This document shows positions 27,644 to 38,718 of a stretch of DNA of 64,000 nt, piece after piece. Numbering within the stretch: the stretch's first letter is position 1; each line of letters opens with the position of its first letter. This DNA comes from Kaistia dalseonensis (GTDB lineage Bacteria; Pseudomonadota; Alphaproteobacteria; Rhizobiales; Kaistiaceae): the NCBI RefSeq assembly GCF_030814715.1, contig NZ_JAUSVO010000003.1, forward strand, positions 620,001-684,000, in the 5' to 3' direction. The notes beneath the pieces were generated by a model, which saw only the letters and a list, made by a program, of their open reading frames with translations, had not been told where the DNA came from and did no database searches. The position numbers were made by a program, and so were the translations under genes.

Positions 27644-28432
27644 TCACCATGGTAGGCGATCCTCGCCAAAAAAGAAGCCTCCGGACGGGCCGTCTTCGGG
27701 GAGGCTGGCATAGTGAACTGCGATCTCGGCGCCTTCTTCAACGCTCATATCTGCCTCTTTCCCACCCATGTCGGTTCGCAGCCAGCCGGGGTGAATGGCA
27801 TTCACTTTGATCGCCGTGTCTCGCAACTCTTCTGCAAGAAGAATGGTGAAGGCGTTCAGTGCTGCCTTGGATGCGTTGTACCCAAGAGTACGGTTTCGAT
27901 AGATTGGGGAGCTAGCGTCAGACATGTGCGACAGCGATCCCCTGATGCTGGAGACATTCACGATCCGACCGGCCTCCGAGCGTTTGATCAGGGGGAGCAG
28001 GGTCTGAGTGAGAAGAACAGGGGCGAAAAAATTGACATCGACGATGTCTCTCACCGTCCGCGGGTGAGCATCGCTTGGCGGTTGGTCGGGGGCTAGGGCG
28101 CCCGCGCCACCGTCAACCAGGATACCGGCATTGTTCACCAGGATATCGAGCCGCTCATGCAAGCGTTCGATAGCGGCGTATGCTGTTTGGTGATCGGCGA
28201 CGCTGGTCACTTCCAGTCTCAGGGTCGAGACGTGCAGACCTTCGCTGAGGAGGCTTTCTGCGGCTGCCTCTGCCCTGGAAATGTCGCGGGCAGCGATCAT
28301 CACATGAGCGCCCTTGCGGGCGAGCTGACGACTGGTTTCCAGTCCAAGGCCGCGAGCCCCGCCGGTCACCAGCGCAACCTTGCCCCTCAGCGGTCTGGCT
28401 TCTGAGATATTGCGCATATTTGCTATCTTCAT
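27644..28432 (-). CDS. Short-chain dehydrogenase/reductase
   Basis: The 262-residue classical SDR has the cofactor motif TGGARGLG (near residue 24), the NNAG motif (LVNNAGILVDGG), catalytic Ser in NVSSIRGS, and YNASK as the YxxxK pair. The long substrate loop between NNAG and the Ser strand includes a Pro-rich insert. The resemblance is to eukaryote-like carbonyl reductases. The ATG at 28432 is preferred over 28468, which has no ribosome site. It follows a SnoaL-like gene by 93 bases on the same strand, and both lie downstream of a LysR regulator. Substrate unknown. Confidence 0.85.
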   Translation of the reverse strand: MKIANMRNISEARPLRGKVALVTGGARGLGLETSRQLARKGAHVMIAARDISRAEAAAESLLSEGLHVSTLRLEVTSVADHQTAYAAIERLHERLDILVNNAGILVDGGAGALAPDQPPSDAHPRTVRDIVDVNFFAPVLLTQTLLPLIKRSEAGRIVNVSSIRGSLSHMSDASSPIYRNRTLGYNASKAALNAFTILLAEELRDTAIKVNAIHPGWLRTDMGGKEADMSVEEGAEIAVHYASLPEDGPSGGFFFGEDRLPW

Positions 28433-28525
28433 CTTGTGCCTGGTGATGCGTCCAAAGGCGCACGCCAATTGATGTGGACCGTCTGGGGCCGGCCGCCTTG
28501 CTGCGGCCAGCCCGCGATTGGCAGT

Positions 28526-28939
28526 TCAACTTTCCAGGTGCTTCTTGAAGCGCAGCGTGTCGAAATACTCACTGAAGTGAGTGATCAGGCCATCTTCGGC
28601 CTCGACCCTGACGATGTAGATCTGATCGAACGGCTTACCGCTCGACCGCATCCTGCCGGTGACCGAATACTCGGCGACGACCGCATCGCGAGCAGCGATA
28701 TTGTGCACGGTCACGTCGCCGACCTCTAGTTTGTCCACAAGCGACAAGAACCAGGTCATGCCAGCAAAGACAGCTTCGCGTCCTTCACGACTTGTAGGCG
28801 CATCAAAGGTGCCGGCGTAGGGCAGATGGAAAACGGCGTCTTCGGCGAACAACGCTGACCAGGCATCAAGGTCGCGAGGGAGAAGGTCGAGCGAGCGCAG
28901 CAGAAGTTCTTCAGCGTTCAGGGGCTTGGAATCGGTCAT
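28526..28939 (-). CDS. SnoaL-like / NTF2-fold protein
   Basis: The 137-residue protein has the NTF2-like cone layout: a helical start (LNAEELLLRSLDLLPRDLDA), the conserved WSALFAEDAVFHLPYAG and a C-terminal sheet with GKPFDQIYIVRVEAEDGLI and HFSEYFDTLRF. SnoaL-like proteins are small isomerases, hydratases or binding proteins. It sits between a LysR regulator (133 bases upstream, same strand) and an SDR gene. The divergent gene at 30113 encodes a second NTF2-fold protein of similar type, so the LysR gene is framed by two relatives. Confidence 0.8.
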   Translation of the reverse strand: MTDSKPLNAEELLLRSLDLLPRDLDAWSALFAEDAVFHLPYAGTFDAPTSREGREAVFAGMTWFLSLVDKLEVGDVTVHNIAARDAVVAEYSVTGRMRSSGKPFDQIYIVRVEAEDGLITHFSEYFDTLRFKKHLES

Positions 28940-29071
28940 GGCAGGTTCCTTTGATCCACTTGCCAGATCGAAATGGCGCAGCGAGGAACCGCTGTTCAGT
29001 CAGATAATCTGGAAACACTGATCACCTTGATGGACAATCGGGTGCCTTTGCGGGCACTCGGTTCGCAGAAA

Positions 29072-29992
29072 TCACTGTTCGCCGAGCATCTGACGCACAT
29101 CCACTCGGGCGAAAGTCTGAGCGACCCACTCGATAAATACGCGCAGTTTCGCATTGAGGTGGCGATTGGATGGATAGACGACATAAAGCGGATGACAATC
29201 GCGAGTCCAGTCATCGAGCAGTGGGACGAGCTGTCCATCATCGAGATATGGCTGCGCAGCAAAGCGGAACGTTTGGCCGATGCCGAGACCTGAAAGCAGC
29301 GCCGAAAGATGCGCCGTACTTTCATTGAGCGCGACACCTGAATGGGACACTTCTATTCTTTCTGTCCCCCGCTCAAAAAGGAGCGGAAAGACTTTGCCGG
29401 ACAATGCAGAAAAATAGCTTACGAGCTGATGCCCCGTCTCCAGTTCACGCGGGTGCAAGGGTCCGGATCGCTGCGCCAGATAGTCGGGAGAGGCGCAGGT
29501 CACATAGTCCAATTGGCATATGCGCCGGCCAATCAACGAGCTGTCGCTGAGCGCGCCACCCCGAATGACGCAGTCGACTGCGTCGCCAACAAGGTCAACT
29601 GGCCGGTCATTCACGCCGAGATAGACTTCGATGTCTGGATAGCGTTGCCAAAAGTCTGGGAGCGCTGGAATGAGGATCCGATTGGCGAGCAAAGAGCCGA
29701 TATCGACGCGCAATTTGCCTTGGGGCTGAGCCTTGGTCCGCCGGGCCTGCTGGTCCATGTCATTTAGCTCGTCGAGCAGGCGAAGGGCGCGCTCATAATA
29801 CTCTGCGCCGTCTGGCGTGACGGTGACTGACCTGGTCGTGCGCTGGATCAACTTGGTATCGAGATGATCCTCGAGGTCGGAAATGAGCTTGCTGACCGTA
29901 GACCGCGGCAGGTTAAGCAGGTCGGCAGCCTTTGCGAACGTTCCTGATTCAGCAATCCGCACAAAGGTGCGCATCGCGAGAAGCTGATCCAT
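29072..29992 (-). CDS. LysR-family transcriptional regulator
   Basis: The 306-residue protein has an N-terminal HTH (residues 1-60: MDQLLAMRTFVRIAESGTFA, then ADLLNLPRSTVSKLISDLE) followed by a substrate-binding domain with GKLRVDIGSLLANRILIPAL and VDCVIRGGALSDSSL. The latter pattern is typical of the DsdC/CrgA-like subgroup. It is divergent from the NTF2-fold gene at 30113 and lies upstream of the SnoaL-like and SDR genes. A perfect inverted repeat sits in the divergent promoter at 30022-30042. Effector unknown. Confidence 0.9.
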   Translation of the reverse strand: MDQLLAMRTFVRIAESGTFAKAADLLNLPRSTVSKLISDLEDHLDTKLIQRTTRSVTVTPDGAEYYERALRLLDELNDMDQQARRTKAQPQGKLRVDIGSLLANRILIPALPDFWQRYPDIEVYLGVNDRPVDLVGDAVDCVIRGGALSDSSLIGRRICQLDYVTCASPDYLAQRSGPLHPRELETGHQLVSYFSALSGKVFPLLFERGTERIEVSHSGVALNESTAHLSALLSGLGIGQTFRFAAQPYLDDGQLVPLLDDWTRDCHPLYVVYPSNRHLNAKLRVFIEWVAQTFARVDVRQMLGEQ

Positions 29993-30021
29993 CGTCCTCT
30001 ACCCGCCGCGATTATCCACTG

Positions 30022-30042
30022 ATATGGATTATGAAACCATAT
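30022..30042. promoter_or_regulatory. Inverted repeat in LysR divergent promoter
   Basis: ATATGG (30022-30027) and CCATAT (30037-30042) are perfect inverted arms with a 9-base AT-rich spacer. The site contains the T-N11-A pattern expected for LysR proteins and lies 30 bases from the LysR start. It is the likely binding site for autoregulation and control of the gene at 30113. Confidence 0.5.
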
Positions 30043-30112
30043 TCCGCATCTTTGTGCAAACAGTGGGAGGTGTATCTCTACGGCACGGCCTAACCCATGG
30101 AAGGACAAGCCT

Positions 30113-30493
30113 ATGAAAAACGCTACGCAACTGCTCGAAGCCTATCTGGCGAACATCCAGGATCCCGCGGCTGCGGCGAGCCTCTTCGCAGATGACGGTA
30201 TCTTGGAACTTCCGACGATCAACGCTCGGGCCCAGGGCCCGGACGCAATCGAGAAGTTCATTTCGGGCCTCCTCTCCAAGGTTCCCGAATTCAGATTCAA
30301 GAACATCGACATCACGATCATGACCGAGGACCGGGCGTTCGGCGAGTATCAGGTCGAGGCCCCGGTGGTCTCAACCGGTAAGGTCTACAAGCAGACCTAT
30401 GCCGGGCGGCTCGTCGCCAAGGACGGGAAGATAAAACTGCTTCGAGAAGCGCTCGATACGCTCGCAGCCTCACAGGCGTTCAGCAAGGATTGA
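30113..30493 (+). CDS. NTF2-like / SnoaL-like protein
   Basis: The 126-residue protein has the NTF2 fold pattern: LLEAYLANIQDPAAAASLFA, DDGILELPTI, a middle helix DAIEKFISGLLSKVPEF and a C-terminal sheet ending KDGKIKLLREALD. Such proteins often act as small dehydratases or isomerases, or bind hydrophobic ligands. The conserved LREALD ending resembles that of ketosteroid-isomerase-like proteins. It is divergent from the LysR gene and likely its target. A terminator follows directly. Confidence 0.8.
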   Translation: MKNATQLLEAYLANIQDPAAAASLFADDGILELPTINARAQGPDAIEKFISGLLSKVPEFRFKNIDITIMTEDRAFGEYQVEAPVVSTGKVYKQTYAGRLVAKDGKIKLLREALDTLAASQAFSKD

Positions 30494-30501
30494 GCGCGCC
30501 G

Positions 30502-30536
30502 CGGCGGGCGAGGTCATTCACGTGTCTTGCCCGCCG
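30502..30536 (+). terminator. Terminator-like hairpin after the NTF2-like gene
   Basis: CGGCGGGC (30502-30509) pairs with GCCCGCCG (30529-30536); the inner bases AG and CT extend the stem after a mismatch. The hairpin starts 8 bases after the stop. It lacks a long T-run. Confidence 0.5.
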
Positions 30537-30897
30537 ACAGCGGGCTCCTGCGTCCCCAGCATCCTCCACCGAAGAGCTTTGAACCAATGGCAGGTGTTGG
30601 GGAACTCTGGAAGAGTCCCCGCGTGACCGGAATGAGGACGCAAAGCCGAACGTCCGCTATCGGGCGGCGAGCCAGTGCTCGGACCATCGACGCTGGCCTC
30701 CGCCCAGCCAGCATCTCGAATCACAAACTCACACCAATGGGAATCCCCAGATTCCGTCAAAAGCAGAAGCGCTCTAGAGGCCGACCGCTCAGCCGGTCGC
30801 ACTTCACCCGGAGCCGAATTTGCCGGCATAGTTGCGTTATCAGGGGGCGGTGACTTGGCTCAATGATTTCGCAACATTCTTCTGCCGCTGGGACTGG
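30537..30897. other. Intergenic region without recognised gene
   Basis: About 360 bases lie between the NTF2-like gene and the end of the alcohol dehydrogenase gene. Short open frames exist on both strands but none has a family motif or ribosome site. Nothing else is seen. Confidence 0.4.
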
Positions 30898-31914
30898 CTA
30901 GACACGCAGCAGTGTCTTGATGGCCCGGCGTTCGTCCATCGCCCTATAGCCTTCGGCCACCTCGGCGAGTGGCAGTTCCAGGTCGAATACCTTGCCGGGA
31001 TTGATCTTCCGGGTGAGCACAAGCTCCATCAGATGTGGCAGGAAGCGACGCACCGGCGCCGGTCCACCCAGCATGCCGACCTGGGTGAAGAACAGGTTCT
31101 GACCGTCGAAGGTGACGCCGTGGGGCACGCCGACATAGCCGACCATCGAGCCCGGACGGGCGACCTGCAGCGCCTGCTGCATGGATTCCTGCGTGCCGAC
31201 GCATTCGAGCACGGAGTCCGCACCGATGCGGTTGGTCAATTGCTTGATCCTGGCAATGCCGGCCTCGCCGCGTTCGGCGACGATGTCGGTCGCGCCATAT
31301 TCCAGAGCCAGATCCTGGCGGGTCTTGTGCCGGCTCATGGCGATGATACGGCCGGCACCCATCTGTTTGGCGGCCAGCACGCCCATCAGTCCCACGGCAC
31401 CGTCGCCGACGACGACGACCGTCGAACCGGGCTGCACCCGCGCCGCATCGGCCGCATACCAACCGGTACCGAGAACATCGGAGGCTGCCAGGAGGCTCGG
31501 TATCAGGTCATCCGCGGGCATTTCGTCGGTCGCCACCAGCGTGCCGTCGGCCAGCGGCACGCGGGCATATTGCGCCTGCGCACCCGTCATGAACTCGCGC
31601 TGCTCGCAGGACGACTGAAAGCCATGAGTGCAATGCGGGCAGGTATTGTCGGAAATCACGAAGGAGCCGACGACGAACTGGCCTGGCTTGACGGTCTTCA
31701 CGGCGCCGCCGACTTCGAGCACGACGCCGCAATATTCGTGACCCATATGCATGGGCGCGGTCACCGTGTTGGCGCCCCGATAGGGCCAAAGGTCGGAACC
31801 GCAAACGCAGGTGGCCGAGAGCTTGATGATGGCATCGGTGGGCTTGAGGATCGCGGGCTCCGGCAGCTCTTCGTAGCGCACGTCGCCCGGCGCGTAGAGG
31901 GTCGTTCCAAACAT
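30898..31914 (-). CDS. Zinc-dependent alcohol dehydrogenase (MDR family)
   Basis: The 338-residue protein has the catalytic zinc pattern CVCGSDLWPYRG with GHEYCGVVLEVG, and the nucleotide-binding motif VVVVGDGAVGLMGVLAA (near residue 168). The structural zinc lobe reads CPHCTHGFQSSC, so one of the usual four cysteines is replaced; related bacterial enzymes share this. It oxidises alcohols or reduces aldehydes with NAD(P)H. It is the last gene of a minus-strand run that starts with a cupin at 35985, and lies 41 bases after the flavodoxin gene. The whole group looks like carbonyl detoxification under the LysR regulator at 36186. Confidence 0.88.
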   Translation of the reverse strand: MFGTTLYAPGDVRYEELPEPAILKPTDAIIKLSATCVCGSDLWPYRGANTVTAPMHMGHEYCGVVLEVGGAVKTVKPGQFVVGSFVISDNTCPHCTHGFQSSCEQREFMTGAQAQYARVPLADGTLVATDEMPADDLIPSLLAASDVLGTGWYAADAARVQPGSTVVVVGDGAVGLMGVLAAKQMGAGRIIAMSRHKTRQDLALEYGATDIVAERGEAGIARIKQLTNRIGADSVLECVGTQESMQQALQVARPGSMVGYVGVPHGVTFDGQNLFFTQVGMLGGPAPVRRFLPHLMELVLTRKINPGKVFDLELPLAEVAEGYRAMDERRAIKTLLRV

Positions 31915-31955
31915 CGTTTCGTCCTTGTTTTCAAGCGTTTTGGTTGGTCGAGCGG

Positions 31956-32529
31956 CTACGGCGTCAGCTTGCCGAGCCAGCCTGTTACCTGTTCGAGCGT
32001 GCGCCGTTCCTGATCCGCTTCCATCACGAAGGGGGCGGCGATACGGGCACCCGGCGCATGCCCGGCGATGACGGAGACACTGCTGCCGACGCCATAGCCG
32101 CCATGGGTGATGAATGGCACAAGCGTCTTGCCCCGCAAGTCGTGCGCGGCCAGAAATGCGCGAATGACGGGTGGTGCAGTGGTGCCCCAGACGGGCAGGC
32201 CAAGATAGATTGTCTCGTACTGGTCGATGTGTTCGACACTGGCCCGCAAGGGAGGTCGAAAGCCGTCGGCCGTTTCCTGCCGAGCCTGTCCGACCGTCTG
32301 CTCGTAGTCCTCCGGATACGGAACAGCGGGCGCGATCTCGAAGATGACGGAACCTGTCGCGCGCCTGATCTGCCCGGCAATGACCCGCGTGTTGCCGGTC
32401 CGGCTGAAATAGGCGACCAGCGACGAGGCCGAGGACGGCCCTTCCAGCGCTCTTGCCGGGCCGACCGCGCCAAGCACGGCCATCACCGGCGCCAGGGCCA
32501 ACGCCTGCAGGGCTGTCCGGCGCTTCAGT

Positions 32530-32537
<8 letters not shown>
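31956..32537 (-). CDS. Exported flavodoxin-family protein
   Basis: The 193-residue protein has a signal sequence with two arginines (KRRTALQALALAPVMAVLGA, cleavage near ARA-LE), possibly Tat-dependent. A flavodoxin-like domain follows, with the FMN phosphate loop SLVAYFSRTGNT and the later motif IYLGLPVWGTTAPP. This subgroup resembles small flavodoxins encoded with aldo-keto reductases. It would carry electrons with bound FMN, in the periplasm if exported folded. Its start overlaps the end of the broken NAD(P)-binding gene. Confidence 0.82.
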
Positions 32538-34711
<2,174 letters not shown>

Positions 34712-34715
<4 letters not shown>

Positions 34716-35569
34716 GGGCGGGCATCCTTCTGAGCTTGGCCGTTATCCGGGGCCAGTTCGCCGTATCGGTAGGAAGCGGTCACGCCGCCATCCATCAGGA
34801 AGTCGCTGCCGGTGATGAAGGCGCCTTCGGGGCCCATCAGGAGCGCGCCGACAGTGCCGACCTCGTCCGGCGTAGCCGCACGCCCCACGGGGCAAAGCTC
34901 GATCATCCGTCGATAGCCCGCGCCACGCGGGCCGGTCAGTTCGTCCCGGGCGAGCGGCGTGATGACGATTCCGGGGCTGATCGTGTTGATGCGTGCACCA
35001 CGCTTGCCCCAGCGAACCGCCTCCGCCATCACGCGAAGCGAATTGCCACGCTTCGACAATTGGTAAGCGTTGAGCGAGTCCGTAACCGCGGATGGCTGCA
35101 GCCAGGGCAGTGCTAGCAACTGGTCGGCGGGCGTCGTCGCCAGCGCCCTGTTCTGATCTTCGGTGAGCGCGCCCAGCCGGTGGCCGGACTGGGAGGCGAT
35201 GACGACCCCGCTGCCACCCTTGGCGATCACGGCGCCAAACGCCTCGAGCACCAGCGCCGTGCCGTAGAGATCGACCTTGAGGATCGTCTCGGGACTGGCC
35301 TGCGAGGGCGAAACGCCGGCCGCGTGGATCAGCCCGGTCACGTCCCCCAGCGCCGTCGCAGTCTCGACAAGCGCCTCGACGGAACCGCGCGATGATACAT
35401 CAACGGCCGCAGTGCTGACCTCGAAGCCGGCATCGAGCAAGACTTTGGCGGCCGTCTCGGCATTCTCAAGCCGCAGGTCGGCGAGCAAAACATGCTTGCC
35501 CGAGCTGACGCGGCGGGCAATGGCCTGGCCGATCGAGCCCGCGCCAATCACAACAGTCACGTCGGTCAT
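34712..35569 (-). CDS. Short-chain dehydrogenase/reductase
   Basis: The 285-residue SDR has the glycine motif [17 protein letters not shown] in place of NNAG, and a C-terminal SDR ending ([20 protein letters not shown]). The catalytic tyrosine region reads [12 protein letters not shown], giving the YxxxK pair. A segment with [18 protein letters not shown] is inserted before it. The subgroup resembles hypothetical oxidoreductases annotated with 3-hydroxy or sugar substrates, not resolved. The start overlaps the cupin stop by 4 bases. Confidence 0.88.
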
Positions 35570-35985
35570 CGGCCTGGCTTTCCTTCGACCTCGATGCCGT
35601 ATTGCGCGTCGCTGACATGCTCCATCCAGTCGACCGCCTTGCCGTCGAGGGATTCCTGGATCGCGATATGGCTCATTGCTGTCGCGGCACTGGCGCCGTG
35701 CCAGTGCTTTTCCCCCGGCGCGAAGCGAACCACGTCACCCGGCAGCACCGTTTCTATCGGGCCATCCGCTTTCTGCACCAGACCACGTCCGGCCGTGATG
35801 ATCAGCGTCTGCCCGAGCGGATGGGTATGCCAGGCGGTGCGAGCGCCCGGCTCGAAGGTCACAGCGTTTCCGGCCATGATGCTGGGGGCTTCAACCGGAT
35901 AGAGCGGATCGATCCTGACTGTTCCGGTAAACCAGTCAGCCGGCCCCTTGGCGGAGGGCTGCGAACCTGCGCGCTGAATCTTCAT
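35566..35985 (-). CDS. Cupin-domain protein
   Basis: The 139-residue protein has one cupin barrel. The metal-binding motif 1 is [18 protein letters not shown] and motif 2 is [18 protein letters not shown]. It resembles small cupins related to manganese (R)-mandelonitrile lyase. The ATG at 35985 has AAGGAGAG 6 bases upstream; an ATG at 36027 would add residues with no ribosome site. It heads the operon cupin-SDR-AKR-AKR-(broken SDR)-flavodoxin-ADH and is divergent from a LysR gene 200 bases away. Confidence 0.88.
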   Translation of the reverse strand: MKIQRAGSQPSAKGPADWFTGTVRIDPLYPVEAPSIMAGNAVTFEPGARTAWHTHPLGQTLIITAGRGLVQKADGPIETVLPGDVVRFAPGEKHWHGASAATAMSHIAIQESLDGKAVDWMEHVSDAQYGIEVEGKPGR

Positions 35986-36061
35986 GAGGGCTCTCCTTGC
36001 TGCGACGACAAGGTAAGCCCGTCGCACTCAGCTGATTAGTGGCGTCATCCTGCTTGAGCCT

Positions 36062-36076
36062 ATGAATGGGATTCAT
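36062..36076. promoter_or_regulatory. LysR-type operator, perfect inverted repeat
   Basis: ATGAATGGGATTCAT is a perfect 6-base inverted repeat with a 3-base spacer, in the divergent promoter between the cupin operon and the LysR gene. The same half-site recurs at 36178-36187. Confidence 0.55.
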
Positions 36077-36177
36077 GGAACGACGGGGAGTCGGACAGCG
36101 CATTGTCCGTTGCCAGAGAGCCGTTCGGCGCTCATCGTGAGCGCGATGGATGACGAAATGGGCGCTTCATGATACCG

Positions 36178-36187
36178 ATTCATGAAT
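36178..36187. promoter_or_regulatory. Second copy of the operator half-sites at the LysR start
   Basis: ATTCATGAAT is a perfect palindrome of the same half-sites as at 36062-36076. It overlaps the ATG of the LysR gene, a position suited to autorepression. Confidence 0.5.
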
Positions 36188-37082
36188 GGACCGCGATAAT
36201 GTTGCCGACCTCATAGCCTTCATAACGGTCGCCCAGGACCGGAGCTTCACGCGCGCAGCGGCGCGCCTGGGCGTGTCCCAATCGGCACTCAGTCACGCGC
36301 TCCGCCGTCTCGAAAAGCGTCTGGGCGTCCGGCTCCTGACGCGCAGCACCCGAAGCGTGTCGCCCACCGACGCAGGCGAGCGCCTGCTCGCGACGGTCGA
36401 GCCTCGGTTTCGGGAAGTCGACGCCGCGCTCGAACAGGTCAGCGAGTTTCGCGACAAGCCGGCGGGCACGATCCGGCTGAGTGCCGGCGAGCACGCCATC
36501 AATTCGGTGCTTTGGCCCAGGCTGCAGGATTTCACCAAAAGCTACCCGGATATCCAGCTGGAGATCATCGCCGAGAACGGCTTCGTCGACATTGTCGCGC
36601 AGCGCTACGACGCGGGCGTGCGCCTTGGCGAGCAATTGGCGAAAGACATGATCGCCGTCAGGATCGGGCCGGACTGGCGCATGGCCGTCGTGGGTTCCCC
36701 GGACTATTTCGAAGGCCGAACATTGCCTTCAAGCCCTCACGATCTGACGGAGCATGTCTGCATCAATCTGCGCCTACCAACCTATGGTGGCAACTACGCG
36801 TGGGAGTTCGAGCATGGTGGCCGCCGGCTCAATGTGAGGGTGGATGGCCAGCTGACGTTCAGCAGCAGCCATCACATGCTTTCGGCGGCTCTCGTCGGAT
36901 CAGGCTTGGCATGCATTCCAGAGGACATGGTAATGCCGCATGTCGAAGCCGGCGAACTGGTCCGAGTTCTCGGCGACTGGATGCCGATCTTTGACGGCTA
37001 TCACCTCTACTACCCCAGCCGGCGCCAAACCTCGCCGGCTTTCGCGAGGCTGATCGAAGCTCTACGATTCCGGCTTGCTTAG
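36186..37082 (+). CDS. LysR-family transcriptional regulator
   Basis: The 298-residue protein has the N-terminal HTH (DLIAFITVAQDRSFTRAAAR, then LGVSQSALSHALRRLEKRLG) and the binding domain from GTIRLSAGEHAINSVLWPRL. It belongs to the common subgroup with YDAGVRLGEQL and ends near YYPSRRQTSPAF. It is divergent from the cupin operon and probably controls it; similar LysR genes often sit beside aldo-keto reductase and SDR operons. Two related inverted repeats lie in the shared promoter. Confidence 0.92.
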   Translation: MDRDNVADLIAFITVAQDRSFTRAAARLGVSQSALSHALRRLEKRLGVRLLTRSTRSVSPTDAGERLLATVEPRFREVDAALEQVSEFRDKPAGTIRLSAGEHAINSVLWPRLQDFTKSYPDIQLEIIAENGFVDIVAQRYDAGVRLGEQLAKDMIAVRIGPDWRMAVVGSPDYFEGRTLPSSPHDLTEHVCINLRLPTYGGNYAWEFEHGGRRLNVRVDGQLTFSSSHHMLSAALVGSGLACIPEDMVMPHVEAGELVRVLGDWMPIFDGYHLYYPSRRQTSPAFARLIEALRFRLA

Positions 37083-37289
37083 CCTGCTCACAAGGGCGGG
37101 AGCCATTCGTCAAGTTAGCTTTGGGAGAGGTTGGCTTTCTTGAATGTCCGTTCTGGGCGTTCACCCCGTAGTCCGCTCTTGACGCATGTCACACATCGGC
37201 CCTGTCTCAAGTGCTCACGGTTACGCCATGCCATAAAATCAAAGGAGTGGTGTTTGCTGAGAGAAGTACAGAGCGGGTGGAGGGCCGTA

Positions 37290-37580
37290 ACCTCGTCCCG
37301 TAACGCCCGTGCGGAGCACTTCGACGGATCAAGCCGCCGGACGACATGCGCATGATAGGTCAATGGGCGATCGGCAGCACTTTGCAGATCGGCTCGACCC
37401 CATACGCATCGCGATGATCATCGATGAACGCGATCATGTCTTCGACCGGCGGTCGAGCTCCGCCGCAATCGACACGATCGCCTGCCAGCGCGAAGGGTGT
37501 TCAGCCTCGTGATCCAGCACTATCCGCACCGCCCGGGCACGCACCTCAGGCGAAAACTTGTTCGTCGTCTTGCTCGTCAT
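37290..37580 (-). mobile_element. IS3-family insertion sequence remnant
   Basis: An ATG at 37580 starts the OrfA beginning [20 protein letters not shown], continuing to about residue 40. It then jumps to the OrfB beginning (ELDRRSK, then [20 protein letters not shown]), so most of OrfA is deleted. A one-base loss shifts the frame before TYHAHVVRRLDPSKCSARAL. The DDE catalytic core is absent, so the element is dead. No terminal inverted repeats were identified. The rest of the 769-base stretch 37083-37851 shows nothing else. Confidence 0.75.
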
Positions 37581-37851
37581 AGCCCCATCCTCTCAGGAGT
37601 TGGAGCCTCCGACAAAGCCGGGGCAGTTCAGTCGGCAGTGCGGCAGCTTTCGACCAATCTCGGTCATCCGCCCGCTCTCGCCGGCTTCCTGAAAGCGGGC
37701 GCCGGGTTGATCATCGTTGAACGGCTGCCGCATCAACATTGCCTGCCGACCTGCTCTCTGGGAGGCCTGAGTTCGCATCGCTCACGCGACATGAGTTTGC
37801 CGCCGAAAGCATGCGAGGCCCGAACCCGCCCCTCGCACACCCTCGCGCGCA

Positions 37852-38613
37852 TCAGAGGCGGAAGCCGCCTGAGACTTCGATCCGCTGCCCGTTCACCCAG
37901 CGAAAGTCGTCGGACAGCAAAGCTGCGATGACCGGCCCCACTTCCTCGGGCCCTCCGACGCGCTCCAGCGCCGTCTGCGAGGCGATGGCCTTGTTGATCT
38001 CCGGATTGTCCCGAGTAGCGCCGCCGCTAAAATCGGTTGCTATGGCCCCCGGCGCCACGACGTTCACGGTAATGCCGCGCGGCCCGAGCTCCAGCGCCAT
38101 GTAGCGGGTCAGCGTCTCCACCGCCGCCTTGATCGGTCCATATATGGTCCGTCCCGGCAGGCTGAAGCGGGCAAGCCCTGAAGAGATGTTCACGATGCGG
38201 CCGCCATCGTTCATCAGCGGCAGCAGCTTCTGGGTGAGCAGATAGGGGGCCTTGAAGTGAACGGCGAACAGCGCGTCGATCTCCTCCCCGGTCCCATTCG
38301 CCAGCGTCGCGGTTGACGATGTGCCAGCATTGTTCACGAGATAATCGAAGCGATTCGCGCCCAGAGTGGCGAGCGCCTCACCGACGACGGCGACGAAGCT
38401 GTCAAAGCTTTCTGAACGGCTCACGTCGAGCTGCAAGGCCACTGCATTTGCGCCTGCCGCCCGGACGGCTTCGACCACCTTTGCGGCTTCATCCTGCCGA
38501 CTATTGTAGGTGACGATGGAAGACACGCCCCGCTCGGCGAGGCGGAGCACGGCGTCCCTGCCGATCCCGCGGCTGCTACCCGTGACGATGGCGATGCGTG
38601 CAGATGTAGACAT
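37852..38613 (-). CDS. Short-chain dehydrogenase/reductase
   Basis: The 253-residue classical SDR has TGSSRGIG at residues 11-18, YLVNNAGTSS, Ser in IVNISSGLARF, YGPIKAA as the YxxxK pair, and the C-terminal ending VNGQRIEVSGGFRL. It probably prefers NADPH because a basic residue follows the glycine motif. It is divergent from a LysR gene with 105 bases between them and is the likely target of that regulator. Substrate unknown. Confidence 0.9.
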   Translation of the reverse strand: MSTSARIAIVTGSSRGIGRDAVLRLAERGVSSIVTYNSRQDEAAKVVEAVRAAGANAVALQLDVSRSESFDSFVAVVGEALATLGANRFDYLVNNAGTSSTATLANGTGEEIDALFAVHFKAPYLLTQKLLPLMNDGGRIVNISSGLARFSLPGRTIYGPIKAAVETLTRYMALELGPRGITVNVVAPGAIATDFSGGATRDNPEINKAIASQTALERVGGPEEVGPVIAALLSDDFRWVNGQRIEVSGGFRL

Positions 38614-38718
38614 GGTGTTTTCTCCGATTGTTTGCGTCCCTGTATATTATGGTCCCCGCGCAGGACATTTAGACCGAATGATCAGACATCACTGTTCCGC
38701 AGGGAGGAACAAAACATC

